A stretch of 64,000 bases of DNA from Hyphomicrobiales bacterium (GTDB lineage: Bacteria; Pseudomonadota; Alphaproteobacteria; Rhizobiales; Rhizobiaceae): contig UBNQ01000020.1 of NCBI GenBank assembly GCA_900466875.1, positions 302,899 through 366,898 on the forward strand, read 5' to 3'. The position numbers and the translations under genes were made by a program. Positions 44,945 to 53,695 of this stretch are shown here, piece by piece (positions within the stretch are counted from its first letter, which is position 1; each line of letters begins with the position of its first letter). The notes under the pieces were generated by a model that saw nothing but the letters and a program-made list of their open reading frames with translations, was not told where the DNA came from and did no database searches.

Positions 44945-44946
44945 AA

Positions 44947-46007
44947 TCAGCCTTCCATCATGCCTGCTGCTTCAAGTTCGCAATCGACCTCGAACCTCAA
45001 ACCTTTGGGACGGTATTCCAGTTTTGCCTCTCCGCGGCAATAAGATTTGAGAGACCGCTCGATCATCGTTGATCCGAAGCCGCGCCGGAGGAACTACGCT
45101 AGGCCCGCCGATTTCCTCCCAAAGCAATCGCAGCCGCGGCTCGCTACCTTGGCGATCTATGTTCCATGTCAATTCCACATGGCCGGTCTCATTTGCCAGC
45201 GCGCCATACTTGGCCGCGTTCGTGGCGAGTTCATGAAAAGCCAGCGCGAAAGCCAATGCCCCCCTTGGATTGAGCGTCAGAGGCGGGCCGCTGACTTTGG
45301 TCCTGCTACCGATATCCGCACGCGGGGCGAGGACCTTGGTGATCATCGCCGTGGATTGTGCCTATGCCCAGGAATTTGCCGTCAGAACGGTCGTGGCATT
45401 GCCTAGAGCAACGAGGCGCGCGGACAGCGCCGTGTTCGCTGACGGCAGATCGCCTGCCTGAGCGTCTGCGAGACGACCGACTGGACAACCGCGAGGACAT
45501 TCTTGAGGCGGTGACTGAGTTCCTCGTTCAACAAGAGCTGCTGGCCCTCGGCGGCCTTCAGTTCATCGTTCGTTCGGGCATGCTGGGCGACAAGCTTGCG
45601 GTAGCGAGCGAAGGCCGACCGCAATTCCGCGGAGAGCCATGCCAGACCAAGGGTGACGACAAGAAAGAGGAAACTACCGGCCCATTGAGGTCCCGATAAC
45701 CAAAATGGTTCGGCGCGGGTCGATATTGTGAAGGCGGCGACGACCTGCAAGGCAAGACTGGCGTAAAGTCCAGCTCCCCTCCCGAAAATAGAGCGACGAA
45801 AACGATCAATGGAATAAAAAACAGCCACGGCAGCAGTGAAGTGACGAAGAAGGTCCTGAATATGCCAACAAGAATGGCGCAGACCGTGACGAGGACGAAG
45901 CGATAAAGGGGTGGCACCGTATGCTCGAGCGACCACTCCAGAAAGCGGTCCATTGAAAGCGTCGATTTGCGATGCGGCATTTGGCTGGCAGCCTGGTCAA
46001 TCTTCAT
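44947..46007 (-). pseudogene. Eroded HWE/HisKA_2-type sensor histidine kinase
   Basis: The N-terminal membrane domain (DUF4118-like: LYRFVLVTVCAILVGIF, TSLLPWLFFIPLIVFVALFS) is in one frame. Near 45775 reading shifts to GLYASLALQVVAAFTISTRA and on to the H-box LNEELSHRLKNVLAVVQSVV. Near 45460 it shifts again to SANTALSARLVALGNATTVL, meets a TAG around 45360, and resumes with HELATNAAKYGALANETGHV (N-box). A last shift near 45090 leads to RRGFGSTMIERSLKSY (G-box) and the stop at 44947. At least three shifts and one stop make this a clear pseudogene. It is followed by a broken response regulator gene. Confidence 0.82.
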
Positions 46008-46230
46008 CCAAGCTGCACTAGGGTGGTCAGCGCTAACAGCAACGTCCAAGAGTCAGCCCAATCAATTTGCTTCTGCAGACTTGTCTTTACGGCGGCATGC
46101 CAAGCGAGACCGTCGAGACCCATTACCGATCATGGAGAATATATAGTGCCGCTAAAAAAGCTTATGAGTGCGTTCGTGCTGGTACCGTCTCTCGGGGCCA
46201 CCAACCCTCTTTCACCGGACACCGCCCAGT

Positions 46231-46425
46231 ATGGATAAGCCCATCGCTGTCGACGAGAACAACCCGTTCGATCGCCAACTCGAGGATCTCTTGTCGTATC
46301 TTGCCCGCATCCGGTCGGCAACCATTCGCCCACCTACAACAACTCGCGATTGCAGAGTATTAAGCGCAGGTGTGATGGATGTGCTGCGAAAACTTGAGGA
46401 AATATACTCCCCGCGACCGGTCTGA
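46231..46425 (+). CDS. Possible small protein (64 aa)
   Basis: A 64-codon frame starting MDKPIAVDENNPFDRQLEDL with a helical look throughout (LLSYLARIRSATIRPP, VMDVLRKLEEIYSPRP). No good ribosome-binding site was found and I recognise no family. The surrounding gap 46008-46492 has nothing else I can support. Confidence 0.28.
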   Translation: MDKPIAVDENNPFDRQLEDLLSYLARIRSATIRPPTTTRDCRVLSAGVMDVLRKLEEIYSPRPV

Positions 46426-46492
46426 CAGCCACTGCGCTTGAAAGCACATTCGTGAACACTAAAGTAGCGATCAAATTGCTATGGGGGTGGAA

Positions 46493-46897
46493 ATGCGGAC
46501 TGCAATCGACCTGACGTTTGAATTGGGCCTCACATCCGATAGCGTGCCTGACGCGGGATTTTACACTTGGGATATCCCGGAGAACATTCTCTACGCTGAT
46601 AGCGCATTGGCGGAGCTTTTCGGCCTGGACCCGAGCTCGGCGGCGACAGGACTTCCCATCGATATCTATCTGGAACGGGTGCATCCCGAAGATCGGCCGC
46701 GCCTTGCAAAGACCATTCGAGACAGTATTGTGGGGCATCATCCGCAGCAAGAAGCCTATCGCGTTATGAGCGCCTCGGGCAGCTATGCCGCTGTCGCGTC
46801 ATACGGTCGAGTGTTTCGGGATGCGACAGGCAATCCGATCCGCTATGTCGGCATCGTCATGCCGACCGACCCGGGCGAGACGGAAAAGCTGCACTAA
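46493..46897 (+). CDS. Single PAS-domain protein
   Basis: A 134-residue protein consisting of a PAS fold alone: AGFYTWDIPENILYADSALA near residues 21-40, DIYLERVHPEDRPRLAKTIR near 57-76 and a C-terminal ASYGRVFRDATGNPIRYVGI. The layout matches PAS_3 domains of rhizobial sensor kinases, but there is no kinase domain, so it may act as a stand-alone sensor or be the remnant of a longer kinase. I prefer the ATG at 46493 (GGGGGTGG just before it); an ATG at 46481 is possible. The next frame-mate is the catalase-like gene with its own promoter. Confidence 0.75.
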   Translation: MRTAIDLTFELGLTSDSVPDAGFYTWDIPENILYADSALAELFGLDPSSAATGLPIDIYLERVHPEDRPRLAKTIRDSIVGHHPQQEAYRVMSASGSYAAVASYGRVFRDATGNPIRYVGIVMPTDPGETEKLH

Positions 46898-47051
46898 CGC
46901 GTTGCGACTGGCGTGAGAAACCACAAGATTTAACTGACGCCACGTCAACCTCCCAAGATAGCAATGCGTTCTTGCTCCGTGTCCACTCATGCTATCCGCT
47001 GCCTCGGTGCATTTAAGCGTCTGCCAGAGAGTAGGTGCGAACTTTACGCTT

Positions 47052-47076
47052 GGAACTATCGGGTCTAGCTGCCGTT
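47052..47076 (+). promoter_or_regulatory. Consensus EcfG/RpoE2 promoter for the catalase-like gene
   Basis: GGAAC, 16 bases, CGTT on the plus strand, exact consensus, ending 25 bases before the ATG at 47101. Confidence 0.78.
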
Positions 47077-47100
47077 TGATCGCTTTCAAAGGAGCGACTG

Positions 47101-48177
47101 ATGACGATAGCAACTCCCATTCAATTTTCTCCTGACCTCGAAGAGATCAGGCCGGACGAACAGAAGACAGTAGCTGGCCTGAACGAGCAGTTCGACGTTA
47201 TCCTTGAAAAGACCTCGAAGGACTATGGACACGCCGTACGAGCGGTTCACGCCAAGTCACATGGGATCATCGAGGGCACGCTCACGGTTCGGGAGGGCTT
47301 GCCCCTCGAACTGGCACAGGGCCTGTTCGCACAGCCCAGCCAATATCCAGTTTACATGCGGCTTTCAACCAACGCCGGCGACATTCTCCCGGATGCCATC
47401 GCTCTTCCGCGTGGGTTCGCTTTGAAGGTCGTCGGGGTCGATGGCGCGCGCTTGCCGGACGCGGAGGGCAATACTCAGGATTTCGTCATGGTCAACGGCC
47501 CGATTTTCCAGGCGCCGAACCCGGAGAAATTCCTGTCCAGCCTGAAGCTGCTTGCCAAGACGACGGACCGCATGGAGGGCACAAAGACCGTGATGTCGAG
47601 CGTGTTGCAAACGGTCAACGAAGGGCTTGAAGCCGTCGGCATCGCCAGCCCGACCGTGCAATCGCTTGGCGGCGCTCCGAATGTCGATCCGCTCGGCGAG
47701 ACCTATTTCAGTGTCACGCCTTTCAGGTATGGCGATTATGTCGCGAAGTTCCGCCTGAAGCCGGTCTCCTCCGATCTCACCAAACGCACCGGCACCGAAA
47801 TCGACACGAGCGTGCGCGAGGATGCGATCCGGGAAACCGTGCAGGCGGAAATGCAGCAGACTGTCGGTGAATGGGAGTTTCAGGTCCAACTCTGTCGCGA
47901 CATCGAGGCGCAGCCGATCGAGGATCCGACGGTGGAATGGAAGGAAGACGAAGCGCCTTTCGAAACAGTCGCCACTATCATGGCCAGACCGCAGGATAGC
48001 TGGAGCGACGAGAGGGTCCAAAAGGTCGATGAAAAGATGCGGTTCAGCGTCTGGACCGGACTTGCCGATCATCAGCCTCTTGGCGCTATCAACCGCGCTC
48101 GTAAGGAAACCTATCGGCACTCGGCGGACTTCCGCGCAAAGTTTAACCGCTGTCCCTACCATGAGCCGCAGCGGTAG
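47101..48177 (+). CDS. Catalase-fold heme protein (SrpA/minimal-catalase type)
   Basis: A 358-residue protein, shorter than true catalases (about 480-750) and matching the minimal catalase or peroxidase-like group. The distal His is in RAVHAKSHGI near residue 50, RLSTNAGD near 87-94 corresponds to the heme-pocket Arg strand, and an Asn region GNTQDFVMVNGP lies near 122-133. The C-terminal WTGLADHQPLGAINRARKET near 319-338 is a family hallmark. No signal peptide, so cytosolic. It likely decomposes organic peroxides or hydrogen peroxide, but the activity is inferred. AAAGGAGC precedes the ATG, and the promoter is a perfect general stress match. Confidence 0.9.
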   Translation: MTIATPIQFSPDLEEIRPDEQKTVAGLNEQFDVILEKTSKDYGHAVRAVHAKSHGIIEGTLTVREGLPLELAQGLFAQPSQYPVYMRLSTNAGDILPDAIALPRGFALKVVGVDGARLPDAEGNTQDFVMVNGPIFQAPNPEKFLSSLKLLAKTTDRMEGTKTVMSSVLQTVNEGLEAVGIASPTVQSLGGAPNVDPLGETYFSVTPFRYGDYVAKFRLKPVSSDLTKRTGTEIDTSVREDAIRETVQAEMQQTVGEWEFQVQLCRDIEAQPIEDPTVEWKEDEAPFETVATIMARPQDSWSDERVQKVDEKMRFSVWTGLADHQPLGAINRARKETYRHSADFRAKFNRCPYHEPQR

Positions 48178-48346
48178 ATATGATCCGGGCGCCAGGGTAC
48201 TTACCCCCCTTGCGGTTTAGCTCACAGTCTGGCAGCGATTGAGGACAATTGAATGGCACGAAGGGGGTCATCAGCTGCCAGCATCTTTTGGGCAGGCACT
48301 CATGTCCTAAGCGAGCAAGCATGATCCGAAAGTCATAGATGTGTGA

Positions 48347-48955
48347 TCATGGGGCCAACGCCGTATAAAACAGATATGCTGTTGCGACGGACATCACACA
48401 GGCAATGCAGGCGAGCAGACCGTCGCGAGCCAACAACGCCAATCCCAGGAAGACAATCGCGGCCATCGGCACGGTGCTCGCAAACGGAATCAGTTCAAGA
48501 GGCGGTACTGTCGCGCATAAAGCGATGACAAGGAATGCGATGCCTTGAAGGTATGGTGGCTTCGTTGCCCATTCCAGGCGCGGACGGACAACCTTGTCAA
48601 TCCATCGGGATAACGGCTCAATCTTCGGAAGCCCTGCCGACAGTTTCCGGCCATCGACAGTTCGGCGTTCAACCGCTTGAGATAGCCAAAGATGCTTGCG
48701 GCCGCAAAGGATCTGAATCGCGAAGATACAAATGATGACCGCAATGACTGTCGGCAGGCCAGGTATGCCGCCGATAGGGCTGATTTCGATGATGGCGGGT
48801 ATGATAAGGAAGGGCCCGAAACTCCGCTCCCCAATCTCTTCGCGTACGTCATGTACCGTCAATGCGTCTGAAGAATCTGCGAGGCAGTGGATAAGGTGAA
48901 TGAGTTGGGCGAGGCCACCGTGTTTTTGGAACGTGTCAGATCCAATTGCGGTCAT
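48347..48955 (-). CDS. exoD: ExoD family protein
   Basis: A 202-residue integral membrane protein of the ExoD family, named for a Sinorhizobium meliloti gene needed for normal exopolysaccharide and alkali tolerance. Visible features: LTVHDVREEIGERSFGPFLI near residues 32-51, PAIIEISPIGGIPGLPTVIA near 53-72, and at least four hydrophobic segments including GIAFLVIALCATVPPLELIP and VPMAAIVFLGLALLARDGLL. The biochemical role is not known. A perfect GGAAC-N16-CGTT promoter lies 34 bases upstream, linking it to the stress regulon. Confidence 0.88.
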   Translation of the reverse strand: MTAIGSDTFQKHGGLAQLIHLIHCLADSSDALTVHDVREEIGERSFGPFLIIPAIIEISPIGGIPGLPTVIAVIICIFAIQILCGRKHLWLSQAVERRTVDGRKLSAGLPKIEPLSRWIDKVVRPRLEWATKPPYLQGIAFLVIALCATVPPLELIPFASTVPMAAIVFLGLALLARDGLLACIACVMSVATAYLFYTALAP

Positions 48956-48988
48956 TCAGCCTCACCGGTTCATCGATTGCCAGCGAAA

Positions 48989-49013
48989 AACGATAGATCC
49001 CGGCATCTGTTCC
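48989..49013 (-). promoter_or_regulatory. Consensus EcfG/RpoE2 promoter for exoD
   Basis: On the minus strand: GGAAC, 16 bases, CGTT, exact consensus, ending 34 bases before the ATG at 48955. Confidence 0.78.
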
Positions 49014-49130
49014 GAGGCAGAACCGTAGAGTGTCCGGCCGCTAATTTCACGATTTTGTGCTCTGGACGCACCTCATCCCGGCCCCATCTAACCAAGCTAA
49101 CTGCGGATAAGCGCATCCATCGGGCCGGAA

Positions 49131-49634
49131 TTGATCATAGCTTTTTTGAAAATTCTCCACATCACCACGATTGCGATCTGGGCAGCAGGATTGATCAGCC
49201 TGCCCGGCCTTTATGTGCAACGGGCGAATGTGAAGGACAAGGATGCGCTTTATCGTCTGCAGATGATCGTCCGCTATGCCTATGTGACGATCATCTCGCC
49301 AGCCGCGTTCCTTGCGGTCTTGAGCGGCACCGCACTCATTTTCGGGCAGCAGACCTATGCGCCATGGTTTTCCTTAAAGCTGCTCTTCGTCGGCTTTTTG
49401 GTCATCACCCATATTCTAACAGGGCTGATAATCATCAGGCTCTTCAAGGAAGGCGAGGTATACCCGGTTTGGCGGTTCGTCTTCGCCACTGTCGCAACGT
49501 CGGTTTTCGTCATCGTCATCGTGTTTATCGCCCTGGCCAAACCGCCTGTCGAATTCGAGCTTCCGGTGGAATTGACGCGTCCGGGTGGATTGAAGGCTCT
49601 TGCTGAGCGTTTCAGTCCTTGGCCGATACCATGA
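49131..49634 (+). CDS. CopD/DUF2269-like membrane protein
   Basis: A 167-residue protein with four membrane helices: AFLKILHITTIAIWAAGLIS, VTIISPAAFLAVLSGTALIF, LLFVGFLVITHILTGLIII and FATVATSVFVIVIVFIALA. The histidines near residues 10 and 86 fit a heme- or copper-handling membrane protein of the CopD/HemJ kind. The start codon is TTG with a weak ribosome-binding site. It converges on the DUF2231 gene, overlapping it by 23 bases at the 3' end. Its place beside the oxidase genes suggests a role in oxidase assembly or function. Confidence 0.75.
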   Translation: MIIAFLKILHITTIAIWAAGLISLPGLYVQRANVKDKDALYRLQMIVRYAYVTIISPAAFLAVLSGTALIFGQQTYAPWFSLKLLFVGFLVITHILTGLIIIRLFKEGEVYPVWRFVFATVATSVFVIVIVFIALAKPPVEFELPVELTRPGGLKALAERFSPWPIP

Positions 49635-50115
49635 GGCCGACACCGTGATCGAAAATGAGCTTGCCCCCATGCCAACCAGCCATCCCTGTCATGAAACAGG
49701 TCAGGAGAGAAACGAGAATTCCATGCGGCAGCACGTCCGCCGCACCGGTCACCCGCAGACCCCAGTTAAGGCCAGCGAAGGCGATGAGCGTTATCGCAGC
49801 GATCGCATGCGCCCAACTCGCCACCCGTTCCCGGATGCCTGGTACTGCAAGAAGCTCGATCGTGCCCACCAGTCCTGCCGCGAGACCGAAAAAGAACACC
49901 CCGCCGGAGCTCCAAAGGCCGACCCGCAGCCAGAACGGATCGGCCGACCACCAGAAAAGCAGATCGACCGCCAGCGTCACGAAGGCAAGCGCGATCGGGA
50001 AATGCACGCTCATCGCATGAAGCGGGTGGCCGGCAACAGCAATCGTCGAACTGGCATCCTTCTCTTCGATCTTCGAAATGACGGGGTTTTCGGCCTTGGT
50101 GGCTTTTTCCAACAC
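49612..50115 (-). CDS. DUF2231 membrane protein
   Basis: A 167-residue protein of the DUF2231 family: GHPLHAMSVHFPIALAFVTL near residues 29-48 (HP and H residues conserved), then four membrane helices, with SSGGVFFFGLAAGLVGTIEL and AIAAITLIAFAGLNWGLRV. Members are often found beside cytochrome oxidase genes. I chose the GTG at 50115 because AGGGAG precedes it; a TTG 21 bases upstream would overlap the promoter. It is divergent from the oxidase operon. Confidence 0.8.
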   Translation of the reverse strand: MLEKATKAENPVISKIEEKDASSTIAVAGHPLHAMSVHFPIALAFVTLAVDLLFWWSADPFWLRVGLWSSGGVFFFGLAAGLVGTIELLAVPGIRERVASWAHAIAAITLIAFAGLNWGLRVTGAADVLPHGILVSLLTCFMTGMAGWHGGKLIFDHGVGLMVSAKD

Positions 50116-50135
50116 ATATCTCCCTTTATCCGACA

Positions 50136-50161
50136 AAGTCCTGGAACAAAGGATTGGTTCC
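50136..50161 (-). promoter_or_regulatory. Possible EcfG/RpoE2-like promoter for DUF2231
   Basis: On the minus strand: GGAAC, 17 bases, ACTT. The spacing is one base longer than in the other sites but within the described range. The -10 element ends 21 bases before the GTG at 50115. It overlaps the presumed start region of coxB on the opposite strand. Confidence 0.45.
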
Positions 50162-50844
50162 GCTGTCTGTGTCGGGCGGGCATCCTGTTGCCGCTCGGCG
50201 GCTGCAGCGGCGATTTCTCGGCGCTTGATCCGGCCGGTCGGTCCGCAGCCTCGATCGCCAGTCTCTGGTGGGCGATGCTCTGGGGCTCATTTGCGCTGTT
50301 CGCCCTCGTCCTCGGACTGTTTCTCGCCGCCGTGCTTATTCCCCGTTTTGGACGCGGCGTCTCGCAAAAGCGATGGATCATCCTTGGCGGCCTGGTATTG
50401 CCAGTCCCTGTATTGACGGGGTTGACCTTCTACGCTTTTGCCCACGGTGAATTTCTGCTGAGGGGGGCCGTAAGCGAAACTGACGAAGTGCTGGAGGTCC
50501 GCGCGGTCGGCCGCATGTGGCAATGGCAGTTCTCGTACCCCTCCGTTCCCGGCAGCGCCGTGCACACCGATCTCCTGCACATTCCGGCGGGCCGCACCGT
50601 CGAAATCATCGCCGAAAGCGAGGACGTCATTCACAGTTTTTGGGTCCCCCGCCTCGGCGGCAAGATCGACGCCGTTCCTGGCCATTCCAATCGCCTGCGC
50701 ATCCGCGCTGACCAACCGGGGAGATACGGCGGCATTTGCTCCGAATATTGTGGCACCGGGCATGCCGGCATGCATTTCGAGGTGCAGGCTCACCGCCAAG
50801 AGGATTTCCGCGAAATCCTGACCGGGGGACTTCACCATGACTGA
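50155..50844 (+). CDS. coxB: Cytochrome c oxidase subunit II, lipoprotein type
   Basis: Subunit II of a heme-copper oxidase. Two membrane helices (SLWWAMLWGSFALFALVLGL; WIILGGLVLPVPVLTGLTFY) are followed by a cupredoxin domain with WQWQFSYP, the first CuA His in VIHSFWVP, and CSEYCGTGHAGMHFEV, the full CuA ligand set. So it takes electrons from a cytochrome c, not quinol. A lipobox LGGC is encoded at 50194-50205. The start is unresolved: no ATG, GTG or TTG in frame gives a full signal peptide. The nearest TTG (50188) would leave only five residues before the Cys; my start is nominal. A start-codon loss or sequence error is possible. It overlaps the next gene by eight bases. Confidence 0.8.
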   Translation, partial: WFRCLCRAGILLPLGGCSGDFSALDPAGRSAASIASLWWAMLWGSFALFALVLGLFLAAVLIPRFGRGVSQKRWIILGGLVLPVPVLTGLTFYAFAHGEFLLRGAVSETDEVLEVRAVGRMWQWQFSYPSVPGSAVHTDLLHIPAGRTVEIIAESEDVIHSFWVPRLGGKIDAVPGHSNRLRIRADQPGRYGGICSEYCGTGHAGMHFEVQAHRQEDFREILTGGLHHD

Positions 50845-53350
50845 GAACCAGTCGATCCATCATAACCCCATTGCGCTGCATAAAGCACTGGATCGAATCT
50901 GGGGAACGAAGCCGGGCTGGGGGCGCCTCGCCGCCGTCAATCATAATGTGATCGGCGTCCGCTTCATGCTGACGGCCCTGGTCTTCTTCGCGATCGGCGG
51001 CGTTCTGGCGATGCTGATCCGTACGCAGCTCGCGTCCTCGCAAAGCGTGTTCATGGACGCCGAGACCTATGGCCAGGTCTTCACCATGCACGGCACGATC
51101 ATGATGTTCCTGTTTGCCATACCCTTCTTCGAAGGCATGGCGATTTATCTTCTGCCAAAACTGCTCGGCACCCGCGACCTCGCCTTTCCACGGCTCGGCG
51201 CCTACGGCTACTGGTGTTACCTGTTCGGCGGCATGATCCTGATCGGAGCGCTTCTGGCCGGTGTCGCGCCCAACAGCGGCTGGTTCATGTACACACCGCT
51301 GTCATCGTCGGTCTATGCGCCAGGCATCAATTCCGACGTTTGGCTGCTCGGCATCACGTTCGTGGAGATCTCCGCACTCTCTGCGGCTGTGGAAATCATC
51401 GTCACTATCATGAAAATCCGGGCGCCCGGCATGTCGCTCGACCGCATGCCGATCTTCGCTTGGTACATGCTGGTGGTCGCAACAATGATGCTGATCGGCT
51501 TCCCGCCACTGATCCTCGGCTCGATTCTGCTCGAGGTGGAGCGTGCTTTCGACCTTCCGTTCTTCGATCCGACACGCGGCGGCGATCCGCTTCTGTGGCA
51601 GCACCTTTTCTGGCTTTTCGGCCATCCCGAGGTCTACATCATCTTCCTGCCTGCAGCGGGGGCGATCTCTACCATCCTGCCCGTGCTTGCCGGCACGCCA
51701 CTCGCCGGTTACCGAATGATCGTCGCGGCGATCGTGTCGATGGCGTTTCTCTCTTTCGGCCTGTGGGTCCATCACATGTATACGGTCGGCATACCCCATG
51801 TGGCGCTGTCGTTCTTTTCCGCTGCGAGCGCATTGGTGGCCATACCGACAGCAATCCAGATTTTTGCCTGGCTTGCGACGCTCGCCCACGGCCGCGCGCG
51901 CTTCTCCATACCGATGCTGCACATTTTCGGTTTCTTCTTCGTCTTCGTGATCGGCGGCCTGACCGGCGTTATGCTCGCCATGGTTCCCTTCGACTGGCAG
52001 GCCCATGACACACACTTCGTTGTCGCCCACCTGCATTATGTGCTGGTCGGCGGCTTCATCTTTCCCATGCTGGCCATGGCCTATTACTGGGTGCCGCACC
52101 TGACAGGAAAACAGCCCGTACAGCATCTCTCGCACGCGGCGTTCTGGATGATCTTCATCGGCTTCAACCTCACCTTCTTCTTCATGCACCTCACAGGACT
52201 GCGCGGCATGCCCCGCCGGGTTTTTGAGTATCCGCCTGAATTCGGTTGGGAGGTCCTGAATTTCGTGTCGTCGATGGGAAGCTTCGTCATGGCAATGGGT
52301 TTTGCTCTCATAGCGCTCGACTTCATCCTGCTCTTCAAATTCGGCCGTGCCTTCAGGCGCAATCCGTGGAAGGCCGGCACGCTCGAATGGGCCATGCCGA
52401 CGCCACCGCCACCCTATAATTTCGCGTCCATTCCACGGATCGACTGCCGAGCCGACCTTCTCGATCCAGACGTCATCGGCCCGCACCTTGCCGCAGGGCG
52501 AGGCTATTTGGGCATTCCGCGTGATGACCGAATGGAGGTGCTGGGCGTCAATTCGGTAACCGGAGAACCCGAACAGCTCGTTCTCTTGCCGCGCCAGACA
52601 TTCTTGCCGTTCTGGACTGCGGTCGCAACAGGTAGCTTCTTCCTGTTGATGCTGTTCAAGTTCTACTGGGCTACTCCCGTCGCGCTTGCGGCCGTGATCG
52701 TTTGCTTCTGTCTATGGTCGCGGTCAGACGCCTCCTCCTTCGACGATGACGCCGTGCCGATCGGTCATGGCGAAACGGTTCCCGTCCACATTCGTGCAGA
52801 AAGCCCGCCTTCCTATCTAGCCATGGTGCTGACACTCGTCGCCGACACGACGCTCTATATTTCGCTCCTCTTCGGTTGCCTCTTTCTCTGGATCTCAGCG
52901 CCCAATTGGCCGCCGGAAAACCTCCAGAACCCCAATCTGTGGCTTTTGATACTGGCCGCAGCGACCATGAGCCTTGGCTCGATCGGCAGCAGGATATCGA
53001 AGAAGTCTGCGCACATGGCGCTCGTCGGCAATGGATTGGCTTTTGCAGGACACCTGATCTCGACCGGATTATTGATCTCCATCGCATTTTACTCACTCCC
53101 ATCCCCATCGGGCCACGCGGCGACCGCTTCGCTGTTTGTCATCCTCTGCTACGTCGCTCTGCACGGCGTGGTCGGCTCGATCTTCGCCGCGCATGCCCTA
53201 TTGAGAGCCCTGCGCGATCATGACATGTCGGTACGGGCGCTCGATCTCAAAATCGGCGGGCTTTGGCACGATTATTCGGCCGCTTCCGGTTTTGCGGCGG
53301 TCGGCTTTTGCCTGTTGCTAGATAGCCTGGTCCATGGCGGGGGCCTGTGA
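50837..53350 (+). CDS. ctaD: Fused cytochrome c oxidase subunits I and III
   Basis: An 837-residue membrane protein. Residues 15-560 are heme-copper oxidase subunit I: MHGTIMMFLFAIPFFEGMAI with a heme His, HPEVYIIFLP with the CuB His and cross-linked Tyr of the K-channel, HHMYTVG and VVAHLHYVLVGGFIFP with further heme/CuB His ligands. After a hydrophilic stretch, residues 590-837 are a subunit III-like helical domain (PPSYLAMVLTLVADTTLYIS, FVILCYVALHGVVGSIFAAH). The I-III fusion is known from caa3-type oxidases. The segment after the first heme His is divergent from the usual GGFGNW, which matters for the D-channel. It follows subunit II directly and is followed without gap by a small membrane gene. 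Confidence 0.93.
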   Translation: MTENQSIHHNPIALHKALDRIWGTKPGWGRLAAVNHNVIGVRFMLTALVFFAIGGVLAMLIRTQLASSQSVFMDAETYGQVFTMHGTIMMFLFAIPFFEGMAIYLLPKLLGTRDLAFPRLGAYGYWCYLFGGMILIGALLAGVAPNSGWFMYTPLSSSVYAPGINSDVWLLGITFVEISALSAAVEIIVTIMKIRAPGMSLDRMPIFAWYMLVVATMMLIGFPPLILGSILLEVERAFDLPFFDPTRGGDPLLWQHLFWLFGHPEVYIIFLPAAGAISTILPVLAGTPLAGYRMIVAAIVSMAFLSFGLWVHHMYTVGIPHVALSFFSAASALVAIPTAIQIFAWLATLAHGRARFSIPMLHIFGFFFVFVIGGLTGVMLAMVPFDWQAHDTHFVVAHLHYVLVGGFIFPMLAMAYYWVPHLTGKQPVQHLSHAAFWMIFIGFNLTFFFMHLTGLRGMPRRVFEYPPEFGWEVLNFVSSMGSFVMAMGFALIALDFILLFKFGRAFRRNPWKAGTLEWAMPTPPPPYNFASIPRIDCRADLLDPDVIGPHLAAGRGYLGIPRDDRMEVLGVNSVTGEPEQLVLLPRQTFLPFWTAVATGSFFLLMLFKFYWATPVALAAVIVCFCLWSRSDASSFDDDAVPIGHGETVPVHIRAESPPSYLAMVLTLVADTTLYISLLFGCLFLWISAPNWPPENLQNPNLWLLILAAATMSLGSIGSRISKKSAHMALVGNGLAFAGHLISTGLLISIAFYSLPSPSGHAATASLFVILCYVALHGVVGSIFAAHALLRALRDHDMSVRALDLKIGGLWHDYSAASGFAAVGFCLLLDSLVHGGGL

Positions 53351-53695
53351 ATGCGCCATCCCCTGTTGCTCCTCATCCTGGCTTTCGTTGTGTGGAGCGG
53401 CACCTTCCTGCTTGTTTATGCCACTCAGGCTACCGGCTGCAGCCTGGGTTGGCATAATGACGAGATCGCGTTCTGGCGATCACCGCTACGTCTCATCCTT
53501 ATCGTGCTGGTATTGACAAGCCTTGTTGCGATCGTCGGTACGCTCGCCTGGTTGCGCAGGAGACACAAGCCGGCGGCCGCCCTGCAAACCTCGTCGTTTA
53601 TTGGTGAGGTCAAAACCTATGTCGCCGTAGCCGCAATATTCTCGACTGCATTCTGTTTCGCCGGAGTTTTCTGGCTGACGCTTTGCCCTTTGTGA
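53351..53695 (+). CDS. Small membrane protein of the oxidase operon (114 aa)
   Basis: A 114-residue protein with three membrane helices (LLLLILAFVVWSGTFLLVYA, LRLILIVLVLTSLVAIVGTL, TYVAVAAIFSTAFCFAGVFW) and cysteines at about 30, 103 and 112. It begins in TGAATG just after the subunit I/III stop, so it is translationally coupled. It may be an accessory or assembly subunit; I cannot match it to subunit IV or CtaG. Confidence 0.7.
   Translation: MRHPLLLLILAFVVWSGTFLLVYATQATGCSLGWHNDEIAFWRSPLRLILIVLVLTSLVAIVGTLAWLRRRHKPAAALQTSSFIGEVKTYVAVAAIFSTAFCFAGVFWLTLCPL

Noticed and set aside
50139..50161. GGAAC at 50143 on the plus strand as a promoter for coxB
   Set aside because: The bases 18-19 positions downstream are not TT, so only the minus-strand reading fits the consensus.
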